From Flagellimonas aequoris (GTDB lineage Bacteria > Bacteroidota > Bacteroidia > Flavobacteriales > Flavobacteriaceae): DNA of 64,000 nt. The position numbers were made by a program, and so were the translations under genes. Shown piece after piece: positions 57,356 to 64,000 of the stretch. The notes under the pieces were generated by a model. The model made no database searches. It saw nothing but the letters and a program-made list of their open reading frames with translations, and was not told the origin of the DNA. Location: the NCBI RefSeq assembly GCF_003584165.1, contig NZ_QXFJ01000031.1, forward strand, positions 193,851-257,850, written 5' to 3'. Every line of letters starts with the position of its first letter. The stretch's first letter is position 1.

Positions 57356-58812
57356 CTTTTTACTTCTTTGGTGATTAGATCGGCCACCAGTTTACCAGAG
57401 ATCAGGGATGGTGGCACTCCTGGTCCCGGAACGGTGAGCTGACCGGTAAAGAACAGGTTCTTTACCTTACTACTTTTTAGGTTAGGTCGTAAAAAGGCGG
57501 TCTGCCGCAACGTATTGGCGAGACCGTAAGCGTTGCCCTTATAAGAATTGTACTGTTCCACAAAATCGTTTACACAGAAACTTTCCTTAAAAACAATGGC
57601 ATTTTTAATCTGTTGATGGGTAAGTTTTTCAAACCTGTCCATCACTATGTCGAAATATTGGTTTCTTAATTCGGGTGTATCCTCCAGTCCTGGTGCAATG
57701 GGAACCAAGAAGAACCCTGTTTCACTATCCTTGGGAGCCATGGAGCCATCGGTCACCGATGGAAAATTGGCATAGAACAAGGGATTGCTCGGCCATTGGG
57801 GATTATCATAGATTTCCTGGGCATGTTTTTCAAAATCGGTATCGAAGAACAGGTTGTGGTGTTCAATGTTTTTCAACTTTTTGTTGAAGCCGATATAGAA
57901 CAGCAGGGAAGAAGGGGCATAGGTCTTGTTCTCCCAGTATTCTTCGGAATATTGCCGATATTTTTGGTCCAACAGGGTTTCGGAATGATGGTAATCCGCC
58001 CCACTGACCACGTAATCGGCAATTTGGTTCTTACCCTGGCTGCGGATGCCGATCACTTCTCCATCGGACACCAAAATATGGGAGACAGGGCTTTGGGTGT
58101 GTATTTTTACTCCCAGTTCCTCTGCAAGACTTTTCATGGCCTTGATGATTTCATACATACCACCTTTGGGATGCCAGGTACCCAAACCGAAGTCGGCAAA
58201 GTTCATGAAGTTGTAGAACGATGGGGTGTTGCTCGGCTTTGCTCCCAAAAAAAGTACTGGAAACTCCAAAGTGGAGACCAGTTTTGGGTTTTTGAACCGC
58301 TTGCGTACCTCTTGACTTATCGTCTTGAAAAACTGGTCTACCCGAAGAACGGTATCCTTGGTCACCAGTTCCAAAGGGGAAAGACCGGGCCGGAGCACTA
58401 CCTTGTTGATGGCAATATCATAGTTTTCCTGTGCTTGGTCTATAAATCTTTTAAGGTGCTCACTGCTTCCTGATTCAATGCGCTCAAACTCCTCACAAAT
58501 GGTTTCCATGCAGTCCCCAATGGTGAGGGTGTCGTCCTCAAAGAATATTTTATAGGCTGGGTTAAGTTTATCCAGATGATAATAGTCTGAAGTCTTTTTG
58601 CCGAAGTCGTTGAAAAACTTATCGAAGATATCGGGCATCCAATACCAACTGGGGCCGATATCAAAAGTAAACCCATCTTTGACCAATTGTCTGGCCCGAC
58701 CGCCAACGGTATCGTTCTTTTCAAATATTTCGACCTCAAACCCCGCCTTGGCCAAATAGCAAGAAGCGGAGAGGGAAGAGAAACCGGAACCGATGACGAT
58801 GGCTTTTTTCAT
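57352..58812 (-). CDS. crtI: Phytoene desaturase
   Basis: The 486-residue FAD enzyme introduces double bonds into phytoene to give lycopene. It has an N-terminal dinucleotide fold (AIVIGSGFSSLSASCYLAKAGFEVEIFEKN), GGRARQL, WYWMPD substrate-region text and the C-terminal signature FFTGQLTVPGPGVPPSLISGKLVADLI. Length is normal for bacterial CrtI. The gene starts 3 bases after the end of the MerR regulator gene, and its stop overlaps the crtB start (4 bases). It therefore belongs to a single operon whose first gene is the regulator. Confidence 0.95.
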   Translation of the reverse strand: MKKAIVIGSGFSSLSASCYLAKAGFEVEIFEKNDTVGGRARQLVKDGFTFDIGPSWYWMPDIFDKFFNDFGKKTSDYYHLDKLNPAYKIFFEDDTLTIGDCMETICEEFERIESGSSEHLKRFIDQAQENYDIAINKVVLRPGLSPLELVTKDTVLRVDQFFKTISQEVRKRFKNPKLVSTLEFPVLFLGAKPSNTPSFYNFMNFADFGLGTWHPKGGMYEIIKAMKSLAEELGVKIHTQSPVSHILVSDGEVIGIRSQGKNQIADYVVSGADYHHSETLLDQKYRQYSEEYWENKTYAPSSLLFYIGFNKKLKNIEHHNLFFDTDFEKHAQEIYDNPQWPSNPLFYANFPSVTDGSMAPKDSETGFFLVPIAPGLEDTPELRNQYFDIVMDRFEKLTHQQIKNAIVFKESFCVNDFVEQYNSYKGNAYGLANTLRQTAFLRPNLKSSKVKNLFFTGQLTVPGPGVPPSLISGKLVADLITKEVKR

Positions 58813-58815
58813 TGT

Positions 58816-59715
58816 TTAGACGGTTTCAAGTAGTTGGTGAATAGAACTAAAAATTTTAACGCTGTTCGGTAGCTTGTTTTCGGACACTTGTTGTATCTGA
58901 TGCCCCAACGCGTACAATTTAGATCCGGGCGACATGTCCAATACCTCTTTGAACCGGTTGAAGTAGTCCTCCAGTTCATTTAACATCGGAGACACTGTAA
59001 AATAGGAGATGAACCTGATGTTACTGTAATATTTGAGCAGGTCTACCAAACTTTCTATGGGCATGGTCTGTCCGAGGTAAATGGTTTTGTACCCCTTGTT
59101 CGCCAGTTCGTAATTGATATATAGCAATCCAATTTCATGGATTTCGTTCTCTGGAAGGAATAGTACGAAAACCTGATCCTTTTTCGTGGGTTCGTTAAGT
59201 TGTACCTGTTCCGTATGGATGTAGATTTTCTGTTTGATCAGGTTGGAAACAAAATGCTCATGAGCTGGACTGATGGTGTTGGTCTGCCAGAGCAATCCAA
59301 GCTCGTTCAAAAAGGGGATAAATACCTCATTGAAGATTTGGGTAAAGGACCTTTCCTTTAAAAGACTGTTATAGGTTTGCAGAAAAAGCGATTGATCAAA
59401 ATTGAGCATGGCAAGTTTAAGGGAATTCAATGCATGGCTCTTTTCGCTGTTCTTGGCAACAATATCCCTGACCAAAACAGGTATCTTGGTGTCATCCAAT
59501 TTGGCAATCTTGGAAATTTTGTACCCATTGTTGTAGAGCATGGTCACGTTCAGTAACTTTTGAAGGCTAACTACATTATAGGTACGGATGTTCGTATCGG
59601 TCCTTTCTGGACTGAACAGGTTGTACCGCTTTTCCCAGATTCGAATGGTATGGGCCTTGATCCCCGACAGGTTTTCCATATCCCGAATACTGAAAGATTT
59701 TTTTACGTTGTTCAT
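58816..59715 (-). CDS. MerR family regulator with B12-binding photoreceptor motifs (CarH-like)
   Basis: The start at 59715 (MNNVKKSFSIRDMENLSG) was taken over one eight codons upstream. The 299-residue protein has a MerR winged helix (about 8-75; IKAHTIRIWEKRYNLFSPERT), a four-helix bundle and a B12-binding domain (about 180-299). The cobalamin motifs are complete: Trp143-x9-Glu153-His154 (LLWQTNTISPAHEH) and Glu191-x-His193-x-x-Gly196. Those two motifs define AdoCbl-based light sensors of the CarH type, which release operator DNA in light. It heads the crtI-crtB-crtZ operon and so probably regulates it, and itself, in response to light. Confidence 0.9.
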   Translation of the reverse strand: MNNVKKSFSIRDMENLSGIKAHTIRIWEKRYNLFSPERTDTNIRTYNVVSLQKLLNVTMLYNNGYKISKIAKLDDTKIPVLVRDIVAKNSEKSHALNSLKLAMLNFDQSLFLQTYNSLLKERSFTQIFNEVFIPFLNELGLLWQTNTISPAHEHFVSNLIKQKIYIHTEQVQLNEPTKKDQVFVLFLPENEIHEIGLLYINYELANKGYKTIYLGQTMPIESLVDLLKYYSNIRFISYFTVSPMLNELEDYFNRFKEVLDMSPGSKLYALGHQIQQVSENKLPNSVKIFSSIHQLLETV

Positions 59716-59736
59716 CTTTTTTAAGTAAACGTTAAA

Positions 59737-59762
59737 CAAATTTACAATTTAAACGATGCCAA
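59737..59762 (-). promoter_or_regulatory. Promoter and possible operator of the carotenoid operon
   Basis: On the minus strand TAAATTTG (59744-59737) is a good -7 box; a TTG (59762-59760) is 15 bases upstream, shorter than usual. The surrounding sequence repeats GTTTAA (twice) and CGTTTA (twice) and may hold the MerR operator. The ATG lies 22 bases downstream. Confidence 0.5.
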
Positions 59763-59854
59763 CCTATTTTTTTATCTTAAAATTTGGAAGGGATTTCTAA
59801 AAAACCAAGGTTTTTGTCAATAGAATGGTGGAAGTGTTGAGGAATATCCATTAT

Positions 59855-59882
59855 AAAAAAAACCGCAACAATTTGCGGTTTT
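59855..59882 (-). terminator. Terminator of the tRNA-Leu transcript
   Basis: Read on the minus strand, a 10-bp stem (AAAACCGCAA/TTGCGGTTTT) with a CAAT-type loop ends in a run of about eight T. It lies directly after the tRNA 3' end. Confidence 0.85.
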
Positions 59883-59883
59883 G

Positions 59884-59967
59884 TGCCCACGACTGGATTC
59901 GAACCAGCACGTCCTTACGAACACCACCCCCTCAAGATGGCGTGTCTACCAATTTCACCACGTGGGC
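59884..59967 (-). tRNA. tRNA-Leu (anticodon GAG)
   Basis: The 84-base gene runs from 59967 to 59884 on the minus strand. Acceptor stem GCCCACG pairs with CGTGGGC, followed by discriminator A. The anticodon stem CCATC/GGTGG encloses the loop TTGAGGG, giving anticodon GAG for CUC and CUU leucine codons. A long variable arm (type II tRNA) and the T-loop GGTTCGAATCC are present. The CCA end is not encoded. Confidence 0.96.
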
Positions 59968-60071
59968 CTTCATGGATTTAAACAAAAAAAGTTAAGCAAA
60001 GCACTTAACTTTTGGTTTGCAAATATAATTGTTTTGCACAAATCGATGGACTACAAATTCGGTTTTTAAGT

Positions 60072-60713
60072 TTACTTCAGATAACCGATATATGAGAAGG
60101 AGAACCCGTGGTTCTTTGCTCCTTCCAAGAATAGATAGGCATTGCCTTTCTTGGCCACGTCGCTCAACCCATGGTTGTATTTGAACACGATCTTTCCGTT
60201 GGGCAGATTTATCCCTATACCGCCTATCAGGCCAAAATCCATTTTTTCAAATTGATCATTGTCCAGTTCGCCATAGCCATAGTAGTAAGGGGTGCTGTAA
60301 TCAAAATTGGTATCCAATAAAAACCCTGCATATCCTCCTAGAACTATATCCGCAACACTTCTGGTATGGATGTTCAGCAATAGCGGGGTTTCAATGTATT
60401 GCAGTTTAAACCTGATGGTGCCATCATAGTAATTGTTGATGTAATAGTCTCCTTTACCACCTTTTCTGGAATAAAGAAGTTGGGGTTCCAGACCAATGCG
60501 TTTGCTGAGGGGCAAGCTCAGAGATCCGCCTATGAAGAAACCAAATTGGAACTCGGAGTCATAAGGGTCGTTATGGAAGCTGGTGACCTGGGGCCCAAAC
60601 GTGATCCCAAAATGCGGGTCGTGGATACTGTAAATGGGATAATAACCTGAATTTTCTTGGGCACTGGCCCCCAATGTGATGGCCCCAAAGGCCAAAAGCA
60701 AGATTCTTCTCAT
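60072..60713 (-). CDS. Outer-membrane beta-barrel (porin-like) protein
   Basis: The 213-residue product has a signal peptide (RILLLAFGAITLGASAQ) and about eight to ten amphipathic beta strands: FGITFGPQVTSFH, FGFFIGGSLSLPLS, LGLEPQLLYSRKG-like text (GLEPQLLYSRKGGKG), LQYIETPLLLN, FGLIGGIGINLP and a terminal FSFSYIGYLK. This is the small OMP_b-brl_2-type barrel common in Bacteroidota. Function is unknown. It is divergent from the LytS-type sensor kinase gene, across a 267-base spacer. Confidence 0.87.
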   Translation of the reverse strand: MRRILLLAFGAITLGASAQENSGYYPIYSIHDPHFGITFGPQVTSFHNDPYDSEFQFGFFIGGSLSLPLSKRIGLEPQLLYSRKGGKGDYYINNYYDGTIRFKLQYIETPLLLNIHTRSVADIVLGGYAGFLLDTNFDYSTPYYYGYGELDNDQFEKMDFGLIGGIGINLPNGKIVFKYNHGLSDVAKKGNAYLFLEGAKNHGFSFSYIGYLK

Positions 60714-60968
60714 GTTCGATATTTAAATTGATGAATTATACATTGCGAAAGTATCGCTTGGGTTTTGGCCCAGGATTTCAAAAAGGAATGAAACGACTGT
60801 ATTGGTAGGTGAAGAAACCAAATGGCAAGCTTAGGTAGATCAACCTTAAAATTTGTTTTTCCGACCCTCGTTTTTGGGTTGTATTGTTTCAACAGGGAAA
60901 TAGGATACTTCACCCTGAAAATTTTCTGTTTGGGACTACAGGCGTTTAGTATTCCAGGGCATGCCCAA

Positions 60969-60976
60969 TACTTTTG
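60969..60976 (+). promoter_or_regulatory. Candidate -7 box of the LytS-LytTR operon, nearly leaderless
   Basis: TACTTTTG fits TAnnTTTG and sits 4 bases before the chosen ATG at 60981. A -33 TTG at the expected place was not seen, so this call is weaker than that at 49219-49248. Confidence 0.4.
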
Positions 60977-60980
60977 CCCG

Positions 60981-61991
60981 ATGAAAAAGGTGAATTGGGG
61001 CATAGGAATCCCGTTTTCGGTGATATTATCGGTGTTGGGCTCATTGCCCATACTGCTTCATTTTTCCACGGACGAAGTAAACCTGTTCTTGAGGTCGATC
61101 TCCTATAATTTGATCATCACCTTGCTTTCATGGTATATTTTCCATCGGGTTTTGGAAAGCAGATATTTTAACCTCTCCAAAGGGCGGGGCACTTATTTTG
61201 CATTTTGTACTTCCATTACCATTGTCTTTGCCTTTGTCCTGAACTTTATTTTCACTACCATCATTGGGTTTTCCATAAAACCCATCATGCATTCGGGAAG
61301 TCTTCGGTATTTCCTCCTAATCCTTTTTAGGGGATTGATGTTGGGTGCACTCATTTCTTTTGTAGTCAATTACTTGGATGTAATCCGGGAGAAGCAAAGA
61401 AATGCCTTGGTGATCGAACAGTTGAAACAGAAACAATTGGAAGCCAACTTGTCTTCCCTGAAGGAGCAGATGAGCCCCCATTTCTTGTTCAATTCGCTCA
61501 ATTCACTCATATCCGTCATCAAAAGGGACAGTGATGGAGCGGTCAATTTTGTGATACGACTATCGGAGGTGTATCGTTATCTGCTTCAGCATCGGGAGCA
61601 TCAAACGGTCAGTCTAAAGGAAGAACTCGATTTTATTGACGCCTATATTTTTTTGCTGAAGGTCCGGTTCAAGAACAACATTCGGGTTAAGGTGGACATC
61701 CCTGAAAAGTATATCAATACAAGAATACCTCCCTTGACCCTGCAACTGCTCCTGGAAAATGCGGTGAAGCATAACATCGTATCAAAGACCAAACCCTTGG
61801 ATATTGAGATCGGCGTGGATAACCAAATGATCGTAGTGAGCAACCAAGTACAACCTAAGGTGTCCTTGGAAACCTCCCACGGTTTCGGTTTGGGAAGTAT
61901 GGAAGAACAATATTGGCTGCTTGCCCAAAAGGAGATATTGATCAAGGAAGACAATAATAGGTTCAAAGTTTTATTACCATTATTAATATAG
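60981..61991 (+). CDS. LytS-family sensor histidine kinase
   Basis: The start at 60981 (MKKVNWGIGIPFS) was chosen; an upstream ATG would add 53 residues in poor context. The 336-residue protein has four hydrophobic helices (about 12-30, 40-57, 72-100 and 108-132) and a coiled-coil linker (YLDVIREKQRNALVIEQLKQKQLEANLSSLK). The His_kinase domain of the LytS type carries His167 in QMSPHFLFNSLNSLIS, with an ATP-binding region (PPLTLQLLLENAVKHNIV) at about 245-262. It pairs with the LytTR response regulator 5 bases downstream and should phosphorylate it. The signal sensed is unknown. Confidence 0.93.
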   Translation: MKKVNWGIGIPFSVILSVLGSLPILLHFSTDEVNLFLRSISYNLIITLLSWYIFHRVLESRYFNLSKGRGTYFAFCTSITIVFAFVLNFIFTTIIGFSIKPIMHSGSLRYFLLILFRGLMLGALISFVVNYLDVIREKQRNALVIEQLKQKQLEANLSSLKEQMSPHFLFNSLNSLISVIKRDSDGAVNFVIRLSEVYRYLLQHREHQTVSLKEELDFIDAYIFLLKVRFKNNIRVKVDIPEKYINTRIPPLTLQLLLENAVKHNIVSKTKPLDIEIGVDNQMIVVSNQVQPKVSLETSHGFGLGSMEEQYWLLAQKEILIKEDNNRFKVLLPLLI

Positions 61992-61996
61992 GTGCC

Positions 61997-62761
61997 ATGG
62001 ATATTTTGATCATAGAGGACGAACCAGCTACAGCCAAGGATTTGGAAGAAACTATCCATAACCTAAATATGGATTTGAAGGTTTTGGATATTGTGGACAG
62101 CATTTCTGAGGGAACGGAATGGTTCCGAAAAAACGGACAACCCGATTTGATCTTAAGCGATATTCAACTGGCGGACGGTCTCAGTTTTGAGCTCTTAAAA
62201 AAAGTGGACGTTAGCTGTCCCGTAATATTCTGCACGGCCTATGACGAATATGCCATAAGGGCATTTGCGGCCAATGGCATTGATTATCTGCTGAAACCCA
62301 TCAACGAGGACAAGCTTTCTAAAAGCCTAAAAAGGTACCAGTTGTTGAACGACCATTTTGCAAGGAACAATCCACATCTGCAGCAACTTTTGCAGAAAGT
62401 GCAAGGTCAACTGCAAACATACCGATCCAATTTTTTGATTTCCTTCCAGGATAAGATGATTCCGATCGGGGTGGTGGACATTGCCTTTTTTTATACCGAA
62501 AACGGTATTACAAAATTGTACACCATGTCTGGTAAAAGTTATACACTGCCCTATACCTTGGAGCAGTTGGAACAATTGTTGGATCCCAAAATGTTCTTTA
62601 GGGCCAATAGACAATATATCATTTCGTACAGTGCCATAAGTTCGGTGGAATCCTATGTTTCCAGAAAGATGTGTGTGAATATGTTGGTGGATGTTCCAAC
62701 ACCATTGCTGGTAAGCAAAAAGAGAAGCCCGGTCTTCTTGGGCTGGCTCAAAGAGCGATAA
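61997..62761 (+). CDS. LytTR family response regulator
   Basis: The 254-residue protein has an N-terminal receiver domain with the phosphorylated Asp55 in LILSDIQLADG, acidic residues in IIEDEPATAKD, and Lys in LLKPINEDKLSKS. The C-terminal LytTR DNA-binding domain (about 150-250) has FLISFQDKMIPIGVVDIAFFYTENGITKLYT, the DPKMFFRANRQYIISYSAISSVESY block and a final SKKRSPVFLGWL. It is the partner of the LytS-type kinase 5 bases upstream. The following DUF6515 gene, 144 bases away, could be among its targets. Confidence 0.94.
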   Translation: MDILIIEDEPATAKDLEETIHNLNMDLKVLDIVDSISEGTEWFRKNGQPDLILSDIQLADGLSFELLKKVDVSCPVIFCTAYDEYAIRAFAANGIDYLLKPINEDKLSKSLKRYQLLNDHFARNNPHLQQLLQKVQGQLQTYRSNFLISFQDKMIPIGVVDIAFFYTENGITKLYTMSGKSYTLPYTLEQLEQLLDPKMFFRANRQYIISYSAISSVESYVSRKMCVNMLVDVPTPLLVSKKRSPVFLGWLKER

Positions 62762-62905
62762 TACTTCTCCTTTAGGGATAATCTTAAAAACTTCGGGGAG
62801 CCATAATGTTACTTCAGCATTGGATTTGTCCACTTGCATTGATTATGGACAATTCAGTATAAAGACCTAGGGTAATATTGCTACTGAACTTTAAAAAGTA
62901 GCGTT

Positions 62906-63349
62906 ATGAAAAAAATCATTCAAACATCAAAATTGTGGGTGATCCCCCTTGTGTTTTTTGCACTTACTTCTGAACTGAGTGCACAGGTAGTGGTGCGTAG
63001 GCCAGCGGTAACGGTAGTGAGACGCCCCGTGGTAAGACCCTACGTATATCCAGTGGCCCGCCCGGTTGTGGTGGCACCGGTACCTCTTCCCAGATATTAC
63101 ACACCCGTTTATTACGCAGGTAATCCTTACTACTATGCGGATGGTGTGTTTTATGTGAGGATTGAACAATCGGAATCGTATAAAGTGGTTGTGCCGCCTG
63201 TTGGCACCATAGTGCCCAGCCTGCCCGAAGGTGCACGAGTGACCATTATAGATGAAAGGGAGTATTTCGAATATAGGGAGGTGATTTATAAAAGAATCCT
63301 CGTGGAGAATTTGGTGAAATATGAAGTAGTGGGTTATACAAACCAATAA
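62906..63349 (+). CDS. Secreted DUF6515 protein with Pro/Val/Arg-rich region
   Basis: The 147-residue product has a signal peptide (LWVIPLVFFALTSELSAQ). A segment of repeated VVxRRPxVxVVRRPVV and PVARPVVVAPVPLP motifs (about 30-65) follows, then the DUF6515 core YYAGNPYYYADGVFYVRIEQSESYKVVVPPVGTIVPSLPEGA and a short beta tail. The repeat is basic and proline-rich, so it may bind the wall or outer membrane. Family function is unknown. It lies behind the LytS-LytTR operon and only 3 bases before the next lipoprotein gene. Confidence 0.87.
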   Translation: MKKIIQTSKLWVIPLVFFALTSELSAQVVVRRPAVTVVRRPVVRPYVYPVARPVVVAPVPLPRYYTPVYYAGNPYYYADGVFYVRIEQSESYKVVVPPVGTIVPSLPEGARVTIIDEREYFEYREVIYKRILVENLVKYEVVGYTNQ

Positions 63350-63352
63350 TAA

Positions 63353-64000
63353 ATGGAAACCAAAAAGATGATGATGAAAAGAGTTTTGTTTTTGATATTG
63401 ATGTCCGTGCTCTTGGGAGCATTGGCTTTCTTACAGAGTTGTGATGACGATGATGAGATCATCGTGATAACTCGGTATTATGCCTATGAAGATGCAGAAG
63501 AAGCGGTAGCTGTATCACTTTCGTATGCAACCTATGGCTTGGTGGCCAATATGAACAAGGCCAGCAATGAAATCCAGGAGAATAGCGATTGCGATGTGTT
63601 GTACCAAGAAAGCGATTCTTTTTACGACGAGACCATTACTGGCTATATCAGTTATGAATACAACTATCAAGAGGAATATATGTGGTCCTGTGAACCTGAT
63701 ATGGCAGTGGATTACCAACTCTCCGCAACGCAGAACATGAAATCACTCAGATATAACTACGATCATGATATTGATTTGAGTTTTGATATTTCAGGTTTGG
63801 AAGATACCAGCGCCGATGAAAATTATGAGGGAAGTTATCTACGCGAAGGTGAATGGGAATCCAATTATAATGGTGAAACGTATAGACTCACTTTTGAGAG
63901 CGATATCGAGGGGGTTTTGGTATCCAAGGAATCGAATAAGATATATACCGGAACCGCCACTTTTTCATTGGTGCAGACGTATAGTCATTCCAACGTCACC
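63353..64000 (+). CDS. Acidic lipoprotein, 3' end cut by the window
   Basis: The frame from ATG 63353 stays open to the last base, giving at least 216 residues. It has a lipoprotein signal (RVLFLILMSVLLGALAFLQSC-DD) followed by a run of Asp. The rest is rich in Tyr, Asp, Glu and Ser (YYAYEDAEEAVAVSLSYATYGLVANM, NYDHDIDLSFDISGLED, YEGSYLREGEWESNYNG) and probably beta-stranded. No known family was recognised. It starts 3 bases after the DUF6515 stop, so the two are cotranscribed. Confidence 0.8.
   Translation, partial: METKKMMMKRVLFLILMSVLLGALAFLQSCDDDDEIIVITRYYAYEDAEEAVAVSLSYATYGLVANMNKASNEIQENSDCDVLYQESDSFYDETITGYISYEYNYQEEYMWSCEPDMAVDYQLSATQNMKSLRYNYDHDIDLSFDISGLEDTSADENYEGSYLREGEWESNYNGETYRLTFESDIEGVLVSKESNKIYTGTATFSLVQTYSHSNVT

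Overview
The window reads as chromosome of a marine-type member of the Flavobacteriaceae (Bacteroidota), most like Muricauda/Allomuricauda by general feel; the genus is a guess. The lineage evidence is a type IX secretion (T9SS) cassette with a type B C-terminal sorting domain and a PorP/SprF partner, the rpmB-rpmG-DUF4295 ribosomal cluster, Bacteroidota-style -7 boxes (TAnnTTTG) instead of E. coli promoters, a LytS/LytTR pair, a zeaxanthin-type carotenoid operon, and many DUF families typical of the phylum. No insertion sequence, prophage, rRNA or CRISPR array was seen. One tRNA (Leu, anticodon GAG) is present. The coding density is high and both window ends cut through genes.

Layout. 1-3.9 kb: the 3' end of a large repeat surface protein, a T9SS type B protein with calcium-binding repeats, and a PorP/SprF outer-membrane protein. 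3.9-6.1 kb: idi, an animal-like 6-pyruvoyl-tetrahydropterin synthase, manA and a small protein. 6.1-12.5 kb: mostly minus-strand accessory genes (DUF4369 lipoprotein, DUF819 transporter, VOC/AraC pair, DUF4375, DUF5916). 12.6-18.8 kb: S1/P1 nuclease, AraC regulator, a small secreted protein with its own promoter and terminator, MOSC protein, an ECF sigma factor with a membrane partner, and an orphan membrane protein. 18.8-29 kb: htpG, a TetR-AarF operon, a FabH-like enzyme, a large outer-membrane barrel protein, a CoA-binding protein and a sodium/solute symporter. 28.9-34.1 kb: recR, a 2-oxo-acid dehydrogenase E2, an exonuclease, and a tight FAH-HPt-CinA operon. 34.1-42.1 kb: rpmB, rpmG, DUF4295, ftsY and rimO in conserved order, but interrupted by a secreted protein, an amidase and a serine hydrolase. 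42.1-44.7 kb: one 862-residue protein joining cyclic-nucleotide-binding-like domains, a PlsC acyltransferase and an SGNH hydrolase. 45-49.1 kb: a DoxX/Gfo-Idh pair, a beta-lactamase-fold lipoprotein and two small proteins. 49.2-56.1 kb: two periplasmic SurA-type chaperone/isomerase genes, a MoxR ATPase, aconitase, and a tandem TlpA pair in which one copy has lost both active-site cysteines. 56-59.7 kb: a four-gene carotenoid operon led by a MerR regulator with the Wx9EH and ExHxxG motifs of the B12-dependent photoreceptor CarH. 60-64 kb: an outer-membrane barrel, the LytS/LytTR two-component pair, a DUF6515 protein and a truncated acidic lipoprotein.

Themes. Isoprenoid and carotenoid functions appear twice (idi at 3.9 kb; crtI, crtB, crtZ at 56-59 kb), with no lycopene cyclase in the window. 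Envelope biogenesis is heavily represented (T9SS substrates and PorP, SurA-like chaperones, TlpA proteins, beta-barrels). The strongest candidates for undescribed biology are the CNB-PlsC-SGNH fusion, the thiol-less TlpA next to its active twin, the DoxX-coupled Tat-exported oxidoreductase, and the orphan HPt inside a metabolic operon. All assignments rest on reading translated sequence and motifs; no database search was run.
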